A stretch of 64,000 bases of DNA from Syntrophomonas sp. UBA4922 (GTDB lineage Bacteria; Bacillota; Syntrophomonadia; Syntrophomonadales; Syntrophomonadaceae): assembly GCA_002398825.1 (NCBI GenBank), contig DHBS01000051.1, positions 13,245 through 77,244 on the forward strand, given 5' to 3'. Below are positions 53,245 to 62,929 of the stretch, in pieces (positions within the stretch are counted from its first letter, which is position 1; each line of letters begins with the position of its first letter). The notes beneath the pieces are model-generated. The model searched no databases. It saw nothing but the letters and a program-made list of their open reading frames with translations, and was not told the DNA's origin. The position numbers and the translations under genes were made by a program.

Positions 53245-55884
53245 ATGGAGATTATTGTATCACATACCGCCCTCGATTTTGACGGGCTGGCTGCCATGGT
53301 TGCCGCCAATCTGCTCTACCCCCAGGCGGTCAAGGTATTTTCCGGAACACTGTCACCCAATGTCAAACGCTTTATGGGCCTGTACAAAGACCTGATCGAC
53401 ATTGAGCAGCCTAATGATATAGACTTTGAAGCGGTTACAAAAATGATTGTGGTTGATACGGCCAATGCCAGCCGGCTGGATCAGTTGAAGGCGTTAGCCG
53501 CTCAGCCCGGGGTTGCTATAAAGATATACGATCATCATCCCCCCATGCCGGATGATTTGCGGGGGGAGAGCCGCCAGATACAAATGCTGGGGGCGACAAC
53601 CACCATCCTGGTAGAGGAGATCATGGCCCGGGGGGTGGATATAAACGCCTTTGAAGCCACTATACTGGCTTTGGGCATTTACGAAGATACCGGCAGCCTG
53701 TTATTCAGTTCCACCACCGCCCGGGATGTTAAAGCGGCCGCATTCCTGCTGGAAAAGGGCGCCAATCTCAGTGTGGTAGCCGGTTTCATCGATCAGCCCT
53801 TATCACGCAATCAGCGCCGCTTGATGCAGGAATTGCTGAATGGCACCATGCGCTACCATATCAAGGACTACGATATCGTTCTGGCCAGCTGCCACAGTCG
53901 GGAATTTGTCAGCTTGGTGACTGTAACCGAACGATTATTGACCATTGAAAATTGTGACGCCGTTTTTGTGATAGCCAGCCAGGCCGGGAAAATTAATATC
54001 ATCGGGCGCAGCCGCACCGTCAATATACCGGTCAACGAAATCCTGGGGATATTCAAGGGACGCGGCCACAGCAAGGCGGCTTCAGCCAGCCTGAAGGGAC
54101 AGGATGACAGCAATATCATCCCCCTCCTTCTGGAAGCCCTCAAAGAGAAAACAAGAGCCCCGCTGGTTGCCGCCGATATCATGTCTTCTCCGGTAAAAAC
54201 GGTTTCAGTCCATGTGACCATGGAAGAAGCCGGCAAGACTATGCTGCGTTACGGGCATACCGGCATGCCGGTAATGGACGGCAATCAAATGGTAGGTCTG
54301 ATATCACGCCGTGATGTTGACAAAGCCCGCCAGCATAATCTGGGTCATGCGCCCGTGAAGGGCTTCATGAGCGCCCGGGTGATCACCGCCCGGCCGGATA
54401 CACCGGTGAACGAGATTCAGAAGGCCATGATCAGCCATGATATCGGCCGGGTGCCGGTACTGGACGATGAAGCCAATATTGTGGGGATTGTATCCCGTAC
54501 CGACGTCTTGCGCACTTTGCACGGCGACGACTATCCTGAGGACTACGAGATTTTATATACTGCGGCTTACAATAATGAAGAAAGCTGTTTGCACCTGATG
54601 AAAGAGCAGCTGCCCTCACAGATTATGACTATTCTGGAGCGTATCGGACAGGTGGCGGAAAATGCAGACTGCCAGGTTTATCTGGTAGGCGGGCTGGTGC
54701 GTGATCTGTTTCTCCGCGTGCCTAACTTTGACGTGGACCTGGTGGTGGAAGGAGATGGGCCGACTTTCGCCAATTTATTGGGTGAGGCTCTGCCCGCCCG
54801 GGTCAGGGTGCATCAGCGCTTCAAGACCGCCGTTGTGGTCATGGCGGATGGCTTTAAAATAGATGTGGCCACCGCCCGGGCGGAATATTATGAGTTCCCG
54901 GCCGCCCTTCCTCAGGTGCAGCGCTCCTCTATCAAGGAAGACCTGTACCGGCGCGACTTCACCATCAACACTCTGGCGATTGCCCTTAACCCTGACCACT
55001 TCGGGGAATTGATCGATTTCTTCGGGGGGCGGCGCGATATCGAAGAGGGTTTGATCCGCATTCTCTATAATCTGAGCTTTGTGGAAGACCCCACCCGTAT
55101 CATTCGCGCCATCCGTTTTGAACAGCGCTACCGCTTTACCATGGAAGCGGACACTCTGCGCTTTGCCCGGGATGCCATCGAACGCCGCATGCTGGGGCAT
55201 TTGTCCTATGGACGCATCCTCAATGAACTGATCCTGATTCTGGGTGAAAAAGACCCCTTGCCAGCCTTGAAACGTATGCAGGAAATCGGGGTATGGGCTT
55301 ATGTATTCCCGGAGATCGATCTGGACAGGCTGAATTGGAACGATATGCGGCGCATCAGAATACTGCTGGGCTGGTGGCAGGAGCGCTATCATATCACCGG
55401 GGTGCAGGACTGGCTTGTTTACCTCATGGCGTTTCTGTCCACTCTGAGCCGCGAGGCCGCACTTCTGGCGGTTTCGCGCTATCCGCTTCCCAAAGCGGCC
55501 CTGCGCTGCATAGATGAATCCTTCCTGGCGCCGCAATTGGCCAGGGCTTATCAAGACAACCGGGATATTCCCCTTAGCACTATCGACAGCGACCTGACCA
55601 GCTGGAGCTGGGAGGGTATCATATATTTGCTGTTGTGCGTAAAAGACGAAGCCGCATGGGAAAAGCTGGTTTGCTACCTGGATCAGAAGGAACGGGTCAA
55701 GGTGAGTATTGACGGCCAAACCCTGATAGACCTGGGTATTCGGCCGGGACCGGTATTCAGCCAAATGTTCTCTGAGCTTTATAAGCTGAAATTGGACGGA
55801 TTAATAAAAGACTCCCATGATGAATTGGAAACAGTCAGACAGTGGCTGAAGGAGGAACGATTTACCAATGAATTCCCTGGTTGA
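53245..55884 (+). CDS. DHH phosphoesterase - CBS - CCA/poly(A) tRNA nucleotidyltransferase fusion
   Basis: The 879-aa protein has three modules. Residues 1-~300 are a DHH/DHHA1 phosphoesterase (SHTALDFDGLAAM, VVDTAN, YDHHPPM, GRGHSKAASASL). A pair of CBS domains follows (~312-430). From ~465 comes a class II nucleotidyltransferase (YLVGGLVRDLFL, FDVDLVVEG with the two metal Asp, DLYRRDFTINTLAI, FVEDPTRIIRAIRFEQRY). The enzyme adds C or A residues to tRNA 3' ends. The DHH part resembles nano-RNase or cyclic-dinucleotide phosphodiesterases, and CBS pairs sense adenosyl ligands. This order is known in some Clostridia and other deep lineages. Confidence 0.92.
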   Translation: MEIIVSHTALDFDGLAAMVAANLLYPQAVKVFSGTLSPNVKRFMGLYKDLIDIEQPNDIDFEAVTKMIVVDTANASRLDQLKALAAQPGVAIKIYDHHPPMPDDLRGESRQIQMLGATTTILVEEIMARGVDINAFEATILALGIYEDTGSLLFSSTTARDVKAAAFLLEKGANLSVVAGFIDQPLSRNQRRLMQELLNGTMRYHIKDYDIVLASCHSREFVSLVTVTERLLTIENCDAVFVIASQAGKINIIGRSRTVNIPVNEILGIFKGRGHSKAASASLKGQDDSNIIPLLLEALKEKTRAPLVAADIMSSPVKTVSVHVTMEEAGKTMLRYGHTGMPVMDGNQMVGLISRRDVDKARQHNLGHAPVKGFMSARVITARPDTPVNEIQKAMISHDIGRVPVLDDEANIVGIVSRTDVLRTLHGDDYPEDYEILYTAAYNNEESCLHLMKEQLPSQIMTILERIGQVAENADCQVYLVGGLVRDLFLRVPNFDVDLVVEGDGPTFANLLGEALPARVRVHQRFKTAVVVMADGFKIDVATARAEYYEFPAALPQVQRSSIKEDLYRRDFTINTLAIALNPDHFGELIDFFGGRRDIEEGLIRILYNLSFVEDPTRIIRAIRFEQRYRFTMEADTLRFARDAIERRMLGHLSYGRILNELILILGEKDPLPALKRMQEIGVWAYVFPEIDLDRLNWNDMRRIRILLGWWQERYHITGVQDWLVYLMAFLSTLSREAALLAVSRYPLPKAALRCIDESFLAPQLARAYQDNRDIPLSTIDSDLTSWSWEGIIYLLLCVKDEAAWEKLVCYLDQKERVKVSIDGQTLIDLGIRPGPVFSQMFSELYKLKLDGLIKDSHDELETVRQWLKEERFTNEFPG

Positions 55885-56491
55885 TTTAATCATATATCTG
55901 CCCGCTATTCTCATCGCGATTACCTTTCATGAGTATGCCCACGGGCGGGTGGCCTATGCCCTGGGAGACGACACCCCGCGCCTGCAGGGCCGGCTCACCG
56001 TCAATCCCCTGCCCCATATCGACTGGATCGGATTTGCCATGCTTTTTATCTTCCATTTCGGGTGGGCCAAACCGGTACAGGTCAATCCCTATAATTTCAA
56101 GCATATCTCCATTAAACAGGGCATGATGCTGGTATCCCTGGCCGGGCCGGGCATGAATCTGCTGCTGGCCTTTTTGGCTTTAATTTTGATGCGTATCTTG
56201 ATCCCTTTTCAGAGCAGTGAAACCGTTGTCATTAGTCTGCAATTACTGCAACCGCTGGTAAGCATAAATATTATTTTGGCGGCCTTTAATCTCATTCCCC
56301 TGCCGCCCCTGGATGGATCCAAGATCTTAGCCGGGATTTTGCCGGACAGCGGTGCTCGTTTAATGTATGGCCTGGAACAATACGGATTCGTCATCCTTAT
56401 GCTCTTGATTATTACCGGAATGGCGTCAAAGATTTTTATGCCCATTGCCAACTTTTTGTATAAATTACTGGCCTCTATGGTGATTTTTTAA
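55868..56491 (+). CDS. Site-2 protease family (M50) membrane metallopeptidase
   Basis: A 207-aa intramembrane protease with HEYAHG (HExxH zinc site) at ~21, and NLIPLPPLDG (third ligand Asp) at ~144; about five or six helices. It has no PDZ domain, so it is of the compact type. It overlaps the preceding gene by 17 bp and precedes scpA, a common clostridial order. Substrate unknown. Confidence 0.92.
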   Translation: MNSLVDLIIYLPAILIAITFHEYAHGRVAYALGDDTPRLQGRLTVNPLPHIDWIGFAMLFIFHFGWAKPVQVNPYNFKHISIKQGMMLVSLAGPGMNLLLAFLALILMRILIPFQSSETVVISLQLLQPLVSINIILAAFNLIPLPPLDGSKILAGILPDSGARLMYGLEQYGFVILMLLIITGMASKIFMPIANFLYKLLASMVIF

Positions 56492-56504
56492 GGGGAGATA
56501 AGCC

Positions 56505-57242
56505 ATGTCCTATGTGGTGGCACTGGAGGCTTTTCACGGGCCTCTGGACCTTTTGCTGTATTTGATTGAAGAGAGTCAGCTGGATATCTACGACATCCCC
56601 ATCGCCCGGATAACCGATCAGTACCTGGCTTATCTGGCCGATACCGGCGACTGGGATCTGGATCGCCTGGGTGACTTTCTGGTGATGGCTTCATATCTGC
56701 TGCAGCTCAAGAGCCGGATGCTCCTGCCCAAGAACCCCTTGAAGCCTCAGCAAGCCGAGGAAAGCGAAGCAGATCCCCGCGAGGAGCTGGTGCAAAAACT
56801 GCTGTCCTACAAACGCTACCGGCAGGTGGCCCATTACCTGGCCAGGCGCGAGCAGGGGGAAGTGGAGCGGATATTCTATCGCCAGGCTGATGAAGTCCGG
56901 CCTGAGGAAGAGCTGGTGGCCGATGTTAAATCCCTGGTGTCGGCTTATAAGGCTTTGCGCGATCAGATCAAGCACAGCCAGCACCAGGTGGAAATACCGA
57001 GCGGAGATGTGAATATAGACCTCAAAATGAAGCAGCTGATGGCCATGCTGACCCAAAAACGGCACAGGGGCATGGCCTTCGGCGAATTACTGAAAACGGC
57101 TGCCAATCGCAAGGAGCTGCTGGGTTATTTCCTGGCCTTGCTGGAGCTGCTGCGGCAGCGCCGGGTGCGGGCGGTGCAGCCTGATCACAAATCCGATATT
57201 AGAATTTATCTGCAGGCAGGGATCAGCCATGTTGATGCGTGA
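56505..57242 (+). CDS. scpA: Segregation and condensation protein A
   Basis: ScpA is the kleisin of the SMC complex. 245 aa starting YVVALEAFHGPLDLLLYLIEESQLDIYDIPIARITDQYL, the family signature, with a C-terminal winged helix (FLALLELLRQRRVRAVQ). AAGGGGAG before the ATG. Its end overlaps scpB by 14 bp. Confidence 0.96.
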   Translation: MSYVVALEAFHGPLDLLLYLIEESQLDIYDIPIARITDQYLAYLADTGDWDLDRLGDFLVMASYLLQLKSRMLLPKNPLKPQQAEESEADPREELVQKLLSYKRYRQVAHYLARREQGEVERIFYRQADEVRPEEELVADVKSLVSAYKALRDQIKHSQHQVEIPSGDVNIDLKMKQLMAMLTQKRHRGMAFGELLKTAANRKELLGYFLALLELLRQRRVRAVQPDHKSDIRIYLQAGISHVDA

Positions 57243-57753
57243 TGAAGTGAAAGCCGCCGCCGAAGCCATACTGTTTACGCGATCTGAAGCGGTGCCGTTA
57301 GAGGAACTGGTGGAAATTCTCGATGTGGGTTTGCTGGATTTGAAACCCATTATGCAAGAACTGCTTTTGCAGTATAATCAAGAAAAACGGGGCATACAAA
57401 TTGTGGAGGTAGAAGGTGCTTATCTGATGTGCACCCGGCCCGAGTTCGCCGGCTTATTGGCCGGGCTGCACCCGCCCTTGCGCAAAAGATTGTCGACCGC
57501 CGCCCTGGAGACTCTGGCGGTAATCGCCTATCAGCAGCCCGTCACCCGCGCACAGATCGAAGCCATACGCGGGGTAAAGATCGACCGCATTATCACTATG
57601 CTGCTGGACAGGAATTTGATCGAGGAAGCCGGACATAAGACGGCGCCGGGCAAACCCGTATTGTATCAGACCGCCCCGGAATTCCTGAAGGTTTTCGGCC
57701 TGGCCAGCCTAAATGATCTGCCCGTTTTAGAGGAGGATATCCCCGATGTCTGA
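57229..57753 (+). CDS. scpB: Segregation and condensation protein B
   Basis: ScpB dimers bind ScpA in the SMC condensin. 174 aa with EAILFTRSEAVPLEELVEIL, LETLAVIAYQQPVTRAQIEAIRGV and LVEEAGHKTAPGKPVLYQTAPEFLKVFGL-like end. The start may be 57229 or the ATG at 57235. Confidence 0.96.
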   Translation: MLMRDEVKAAAEAILFTRSEAVPLEELVEILDVGLLDLKPIMQELLLQYNQEKRGIQIVEVEGAYLMCTRPEFAGLLAGLHPPLRKRLSTAALETLAVIAYQQPVTRAQIEAIRGVKIDRIITMLLDRNLIEEAGHKTAPGKPVLYQTAPEFLKVFGLASLNDLPVLEEDIPDV

Positions 57754-58309
57754 AAAATCCATGGAAGAACAGGTTAAGATAAAATCTCAGCAAGCCCGTA
57801 AATTAGCCAGGTATATGAGCAGCACCGCCGACCTGGTGGAAAATCAGATCCTCAAAGCCCAGGAACGGGGGGACTTTGACAACCTCAACGGCCACGGCAA
57901 ACCGGTGCGCTTTGATGAAAACCCTTATGAACCGCCTGAATTGAGGATGGTATTTAAGATCCTGAAAGACAATGATTGCGCCCCTTACTGGATTGAGCTG
58001 GGCAAAGAAATCGATGCCGATTTCGAAAAGCACCGCGGGGGAGTGGAGAACTTCCGCAAGTATGCCGCCATGTTCTATAGCTCCAAACGCAACCAGCAGG
58101 CCCAGGAACGCTTCGAAAAACGCAAAGAGTCCATGTATTTCGAAGAGCGGGTCCGGCTGGAGCAGATCCACAAAAAAATCCTGGACTACAATCTGATGTG
58201 CCCCACCTTCCGCCTGGGACGTGAAAACATCGTGGTAGAAGAACTGATGCTGGAGGTTATCACCAGCATGGAGGCTTACATAAAGACCCTTCGCCAGGCC
58301 TTACGATAA
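57746..58309 (+). CDS. DUF1992 (DnaJ-homolog C28-like) protein
   Basis: A 187-aa protein with LVENQILKAQERGDFDNLNGHGKPV, the DUF1992 signature, then ENPYEPPELRMVFKILKDNDCAPYWIELGKEI. The rest is mostly charged helix. Despite the name there is no J domain. It overlaps scpB by 8 bp with AGGAGG upstream. Function unknown. Confidence 0.85.
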   Translation: MSEKSMEEQVKIKSQQARKLARYMSSTADLVENQILKAQERGDFDNLNGHGKPVRFDENPYEPPELRMVFKILKDNDCAPYWIELGKEIDADFEKHRGGVENFRKYAAMFYSSKRNQQAQERFEKRKESMYFEERVRLEQIHKKILDYNLMCPTFRLGRENIVVEELMLEVITSMEAYIKTLRQALR

Positions 58310-58361
58310 TTGCATAAAGACGCCCAGCCCGGGAATAATATGGTAAAACGGGAGATTATCC

Positions 58362-58886
58362 ATGTGGTATCTCATCCTGGCAGCTGCGTTATTGGCCGGG
58401 CTGGCCGCATTCATGCGGCTTCCCTACACTGTCGATGTGCAATTTGTGTTCGAGGCTCAGCCGCCTTCTTTAGACATCAATATCAAATCCAAACTGAGTC
58501 AATTTAATAGCAATCATCATCTTCAAGCCGAGGAATTGGGCAAGGCCATTCTCACCGCGGGTGCGGGCAATTCATCTCCGGCCAAGCGCTTTTTGATGAG
58601 TCAGTTTCTGAAACAACTGGGGGTGCAGAAAGTCACCTGGAGAAGCTGGCTGGGATTGGACGATGCCATGCTGACCGCTATAGGCAGCGGCGCGTTGTGG
58701 GCTCTGAAAGGAGCGGTGATAAATTATTTAAGCCGCGTCAGTGTAATCAGAGCCTTTCAATTAGAAGTTAACCCGGATTTTTGCGCATTTCGCTGCTCTT
58801 CCCAGCTGGATTGCATATTCAAAATACGCCTGGTGCATTATATCTATATAATCACCTGGATGAGGTTCAAAGCGAAGGGAGAATAA
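58362..58886 (+). CDS. DUF2953-domain protein
   Basis: A 174-aa protein with an N-terminal membrane helix (WYLILAAALLAGLAAFMRL) and a region matching DUF2953 proteins that precede ytfJ in spore formers: AMLTAIGSGALWALKGAVINYLS and the tail CIFKIRLVHYIYIITW. GGGAG lies before the ATG. Two bp separate it from ytfJ. Likely sporulation-linked by context. Confidence 0.78.
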   Translation: MWYLILAAALLAGLAAFMRLPYTVDVQFVFEAQPPSLDINIKSKLSQFNSNHHLQAEELGKAILTAGAGNSSPAKRFLMSQFLKQLGVQKVTWRSWLGLDDAMLTAIGSGALWALKGAVINYLSRVSVIRAFQLEVNPDFCAFRCSSQLDCIFKIRLVHYIYIITWMRFKAKGE

Positions 58887-58888
58887 AT

Positions 58889-59326
58889 ATGGACGAAGGG
58901 CATCAGTATCAACAGCAAGGCAATAGCCATCCCATTGAAGGCTTGATGAAAACCGCCATGCAGAGCATTAAGGAAATGGTGGACGTCAACACCGTAGTCG
59001 GCGATGCCGTTGAGGCCAACGATGGCAGTGTAATCATCCCGATTTCGCAGGTTGCCTGTGGATTTGCCGCCGGCGGTGGCGATTACGAAACCCAGGGGGG
59101 ACAGCAGCAAAGCGAAAAACCGTTTGCCGGCGGCAGCGGCGCCGGTGTTTCGGTTAAACCCATCGGCTTTTTGGTAGTGCGCAGCAATGATGTCAGGCTG
59201 CTCTCCACCAGCGGTAATCATGTTGCGGAAAGGGCCTTGGATCTGATGCCGCAGTTTGTGGACAAGATTCAGCAGCTCTTCCAGAACCGCGGCTCGGAAC
59301 AAAAACCGCCTGAGACTGTGCAATAA
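58889..59326 (+). CDS. ytfJ: Sporulation protein YtfJ (GerW family)
   Basis: A 145-aa protein: HPIEGLMKTAMQSIKEMVDVNTVVGDAVE, GSVIIPISQVACGFAAGG and GSGAGVSVKPIGFLVV are family motifs. In Bacillus, GerW/YtfJ is a spore protein needed for proper germination response. ATG 58889 has AAGGGAG upstream and directly follows the DUF2953 gene. Confidence 0.93.
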   Translation: MDEGHQYQQQGNSHPIEGLMKTAMQSIKEMVDVNTVVGDAVEANDGSVIIPISQVACGFAAGGGDYETQGGQQQSEKPFAGGSGAGVSVKPIGFLVVRSNDVRLLSTSGNHVAERALDLMPQFVDKIQQLFQNRGSEQKPPETVQ

Positions 59327-59351
59327 CGAACCTTGACGGACGCAACTGGGT

Positions 59352-59392
59352 GACGGGGTGACAATTGGGACAATCTCAATTGTCACCCCGTC
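59352..59392. terminator. Bidirectional hairpin between convergent ytfJ and the M24 peptidase gene
   Basis: A perfect 16-bp inverted repeat GACGGGGTGACAATTG / CAATTGTCACCCCGTC around a 9-nt loop. It has no T-run on either side, but its position between convergent genes fits a shared terminator. Confidence 0.6.
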
Positions 59393-59413
59393 GCCACGCC
59401 CATTTAAGTCGTC

Positions 59414-60613
59414 CTAAGGCAGAAAACCGACAGACTCATCAAAAACGGTTAGATTCTCCAGTCCCTGCGGGGTGACTACCAGAGTGTTCTCAAGGCCGAC
59501 CGCTCCGTCGGGAAACACAAATTTGGGCTCCAGCGCCAAGACCATGCCTTCCTGCAGCGGGGCCTGATAACCGCGTGCCATAACCGGCAGCTCATCTAAT
59601 TCTATTCCAATACCGTGGGCTATGAATGCCACTGATTCGGGATACCCCATAAAATGGTCTCTTAAACCGTTTCTATGGGCGATCTGCACGGCGGCCTCGT
59701 AAACATCGGCACAGCAAACACCCGGTTTGGACATTTCTTTGACCGCCGCCTGGATTTCGGCAGCCACTGCGTAGGCTTTGGTCAGATGGGGCTTAAGCTT
59801 GCCGATGCAGAATATCCTGGCCTGATCCACCATGTATCCGTCTTTGACTCCCACATAATCAACCATAACAGGTTCATCCCGGATAATTATCTTATATCCA
59901 GAACCTTGCGGAAAAGATGGATTCAAGCCGCTTCCTCCGGTCGGTCCGTCAAAAAAGCTGGGGACCGCCAGATTCCAACCCGACATCAGATGACCATAGA
60001 CGATTTCCGCATTAAAGCCGCGCATACGTATAAAACACTGATGACCGCCCTGCCGATACAGCGCTTCCAGCTTGCTGGCAAACTCGATTTCCGGAATCCC
60101 TTCGTGCAAAAACTCCTTTACATGAGAGAACATTTGGAAATTGAGCTGCGCGGCTTCCCTGATCAAATCAATTTCATAAGGGGATTTTACCCCTCTGACC
60201 TGGCGTATAAGGCCGCTTATATCGACTATTTGCACTCCTGCCAGCAGTTTCTGATAAAAGAACAGCAGATTAGCGGGAATAACGTCAAGCTCAAACCCGA
60301 TACGTTTAGGTTTATGCCCCAACAAGGCTTCCACGGTTGCGGACATCTCTTTGACATTGGGGGAATCCCTGATATATTTGAGCTTCGATTCGCGGGTAGC
60401 CCGCACATAATTCTTTTTGACCAGCAATACGGGCTCTCCCTCGGTGGGGATAAACAGGTGAGAGCGTTGAATTGTACCTGCAAAATAGAACAGGTCGGCA
60501 TTTTGAATAATAATGGCGCCATCCAGGTCGTGATTTCTCATTGCTTCCTGCAGTCGAATGGTACGGCTTTCCAACTCGGCACGAGGCGTTACGCGCTGTG
60601 GCTGATAAATCAT
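59414..60613 (-). CDS. M24-family aminopeptidase (Xaa-Pro peptidase type)
   Basis: A 399-aa pita-bread metallopeptidase: an N-terminal creatinase-like domain (~1-150), then the catalytic domain with VMVDYVGVKDGYMVDQARIF (two Asp ligands), FIAHGIGIELDE (His), and LALEPKFVFPDGAVGLENTLVVT (two Glu). It probably cleaves Xaa-Pro peptides. GGAGGAGGG precedes the ATG; monocistronic. Confidence 0.9.
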   Translation of the reverse strand: MIYQPQRVTPRAELESRTIRLQEAMRNHDLDGAIIIQNADLFYFAGTIQRSHLFIPTEGEPVLLVKKNYVRATRESKLKYIRDSPNVKEMSATVEALLGHKPKRIGFELDVIPANLLFFYQKLLAGVQIVDISGLIRQVRGVKSPYEIDLIREAAQLNFQMFSHVKEFLHEGIPEIEFASKLEALYRQGGHQCFIRMRGFNAEIVYGHLMSGWNLAVPSFFDGPTGGSGLNPSFPQGSGYKIIIRDEPVMVDYVGVKDGYMVDQARIFCIGKLKPHLTKAYAVAAEIQAAVKEMSKPGVCCADVYEAAVQIAHRNGLRDHFMGYPESVAFIAHGIGIELDELPVMARGYQAPLQEGMVLALEPKFVFPDGAVGLENTLVVTPQGLENLTVFDESVGFLP

Positions 60614-60828
60614 TGACTATCCCTCCTCCATTTTGAGGCAGTATAGCAAATAGGAAAGCAACGGGTTTCCCCGTCCCTTAACAATTAAACTAATTAATAC
60701 TTGTTGGAAAAAATGGCGGTGATTTAATACCTGCAATTTCGGCAACAAAAACATAAAGAGGTTTAACATTTCTGATCGTTAGGTGGGTATTCTCACATGA
60801 TGGGTGCGCTTTTGGGTTGCATAAGTGG

Positions 60829-62100
60829 TTATTTATTGCGCTTGTTTTGTATGATCAAAAACAATTTAGCGGCTGTCTCAGGGGGGATGGCCTGCAAACC
60901 CCGCTCATATTTGGAGAGAGTCTGCCGGCTCAGGCCTACTGCCCGGGCCAGTTCTTGCTGATGTATACCTGATTTATGGCGGTAATCTTTGATCAGAAAA
61001 GGATATTTGCATAAGTTTTCGGCTGATTTTGGCGTGGGAAAAGTGCCGATATTACCACTGTTCTGAACTGAAATGCCCGGCTGTATTTGCCACAGGCTTT
61101 CTGACAATTGCACTGAAATGGGGGTGTCCAACCAGGTCTTAAAATAGCCTTTGGTCCGCGTTGCAGGCTCCAGCTCCGATACTGCCTGCAATGCGCCGCA
61201 TTGCATTAAACGGTCGTGGGCTTTGATGAAGCTGTCAATGGTATGGCCGGGATTGCGCTGGTTGACCAGGGAGCCGCAAAACTGCAGGATTCTCCTCGGG
61301 GTGGCCCGGGGCAGTTTGCCTCTCTTGCCGGCGATACTGCCTATAATAGTCCAGTAGGAGCCGATTTTCTTGGTGTTTGCGTCATGATAGGGGCTAAGTT
61401 GAAGTATCGAACGATGGAAATAGCCGATCCAGCGCACTGAGTCCCGGTTGAGAAAGTAGCCCAAGGCCTGACCGCATCGAACCCCAAACTCGATCCAGCG
61501 CCGCGAGCCCTGGCGGTGTTCCACATCAACAATATCCAGCAGGCGGTCCGCGTTTTGTCCGCCAAATACCATGGTATTGCCGCGTTTATAATCCTTCCAG
61601 GTCATGCTCAGCCGCAAATCGGCAATATACGAGACATGTTTCCTCAAGTCTTCCATGAGGGTGCTTTTGCGCCCGTTGCGAAGGTTTACCCCGCGCTTGC
61701 CGGCAATGTCTTCTAGAGATATCCAGGCAATATCTTTGCCGGGGTTGTGAAGCCGGGCGATTTCGGACAGGAGAATGATGAACACATCGCCGGTCTCAAC
61801 AGATAAGCCGGACACGTTTTTTCTCAACTGCTGCGCAATTATAAAACCGGGTCTGGCCAGGCGTGGACTCATAAAGATCTTGCCATAATCAATTGCCCTG
61901 ATGCCGGGAGGCATTTCGTAAAAAATGTAAATGCGTCCGTCCTTGGCTTCATAACTGAAGAGCGGGGAGCCGTAAAGGCCCGTGCCCCATAAGCCGCCGG
62001 GACCTGAGTAAAGGGAGCGCAATGCGGCCTGAACCAGGGGATTGATGGGGATGGCCAGGGCTTGCGAGTCCGGCGCCCCTTTGGAGACGATTCTGTCCAA
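60829..62100 (-). CDS. Rep-like winged-helix protein with C-terminal XRE-type HTH
   Basis: The 423-aa protein ends in a clear XRE helix-turn-helix (HQQELARAVGLSRQTLSKYERGLQAIPPETA). The central part (~95-260; LSEIARLHNPGKDIAWISLEDIAGKRG, MTWKDYKRGN) recalls plasmid replication-initiator winged-helix domains, but I cannot prove it. TTG 62100 is chosen because GAGGAGG lies 9 nt upstream; TTG 62118 overlaps that site. It is flanked by housekeeping genes with no plasmid or phage neighbours. Role unknown: regulator or captured replication protein. Confidence 0.55.
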   Translation of the reverse strand: MDRIVSKGAPDSQALAIPINPLVQAALRSLYSGPGGLWGTGLYGSPLFSYEAKDGRIYIFYEMPPGIRAIDYGKIFMSPRLARPGFIIAQQLRKNVSGLSVETGDVFIILLSEIARLHNPGKDIAWISLEDIAGKRGVNLRNGRKSTLMEDLRKHVSYIADLRLSMTWKDYKRGNTMVFGGQNADRLLDIVDVEHRQGSRRWIEFGVRCGQALGYFLNRDSVRWIGYFHRSILQLSPYHDANTKKIGSYWTIIGSIAGKRGKLPRATPRRILQFCGSLVNQRNPGHTIDSFIKAHDRLMQCGALQAVSELEPATRTKGYFKTWLDTPISVQLSESLWQIQPGISVQNSGNIGTFPTPKSAENLCKYPFLIKDYRHKSGIHQQELARAVGLSRQTLSKYERGLQAIPPETAAKLFLIIQNKRNK

Positions 62101-62334
62101 TCCAAGCTGCCTCCTCAAAGAAAATAGTTTATCTCTGATTCTATTTTACATGCTTTGACATGCCGTTTTAGGTCCGAAATCCCGGTTATCATTCACTTTT
62201 CTTCAACCAGGGCTTTAACATGTTTGCATCATAAGTGCAAAAACCTGTAGCAAGCGGGAACGGTGCGGCGTCCAGTTCTATTTTGCCGCATATGGACATA
62301 ACCCTTTTACAAAAAGCGTTGAGGGGGATGTCCC

Positions 62335-62925
62335 GTGCTCAATCTGATCTGGTTGTTTCTGCTGGTCTCCGGCATTTTGGTCGCTGCCTGGCACGGCAAC
62401 ATTGAGGTGGTCACCTCAGCGGCCTTGCAGGCTGCTCGTGATGCGGTTGAGGTGTGCCTAAACCTGGTGGGGATTATGGCCCTGTGGCTGGGTATTATGA
62501 AAATCGCCGAGTCCGGAGGCCTGGTCAACGCCCTGGCCCGATTGCTCAGGCCTTTGATGGTGTGGCTGTTTCCCAGCGTGCCGCCTGACCACCCTGCCAT
62601 GGGAGCCATTATTTTGAACCTCAGCGCCAATGTGCTGGGGCTGGGCAATGCCGCTACTCCTTTCGGAATGAAAGCCATGCAGCACTTGGACCAGATTAAT
62701 CCCCGGCCCGGGGTGGCCTCGGAGGCTATGTGCACCTTTCTGGCCATGAACACTTCCTGCATCACTCTCTTGCCGGCTACCATTATCGGGGTCAGGGCGT
62801 CTTTTAACTCGGCCAATCCCACTGAGATCGTAGGCCCCTGTATTCTGGCCACCGCCTCCGCCATGGTAGTAGGCATGAGCGTGGATTACTGGTTCCGGCG
62901 CCGCAATCGACGCCGCAGGAGATAG
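62335..62925 (+). CDS. spmA: Spore maturation protein A
   Basis: SpmA and SpmB are membrane proteins involved in spore core dehydration. 196 aa with nucleoside-recognition-type (Gate) domain: LVGIMALWLGIMKIAESGG, ILNLSANVLGLGNAATPFG and MNTSCITLLPATII. The start is GTG 62335 with GAGGGGG upstream. Confidence 0.95.
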   Translation: MLNLIWLFLLVSGILVAAWHGNIEVVTSAALQAARDAVEVCLNLVGIMALWLGIMKIAESGGLVNALARLLRPLMVWLFPSVPPDHPAMGAIILNLSANVLGLGNAATPFGMKAMQHLDQINPRPGVASEAMCTFLAMNTSCITLLPATIIGVRASFNSANPTEIVGPCILATASAMVVGMSVDYWFRRRNRRRRR

Positions 62926-62929
62926 GGCC

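Noticed and set aside
54775..55764. 329-codon minus-strand ORF
   Set aside because: Shadow of the nucleotidyltransferase fusion gene, low-complexity composition, no start signals.
59675..60616. 313-codon plus-strand ORF
   Set aside because: Antisense shadow of the M24 peptidase, which has all metal ligands and a strong ribosome site.
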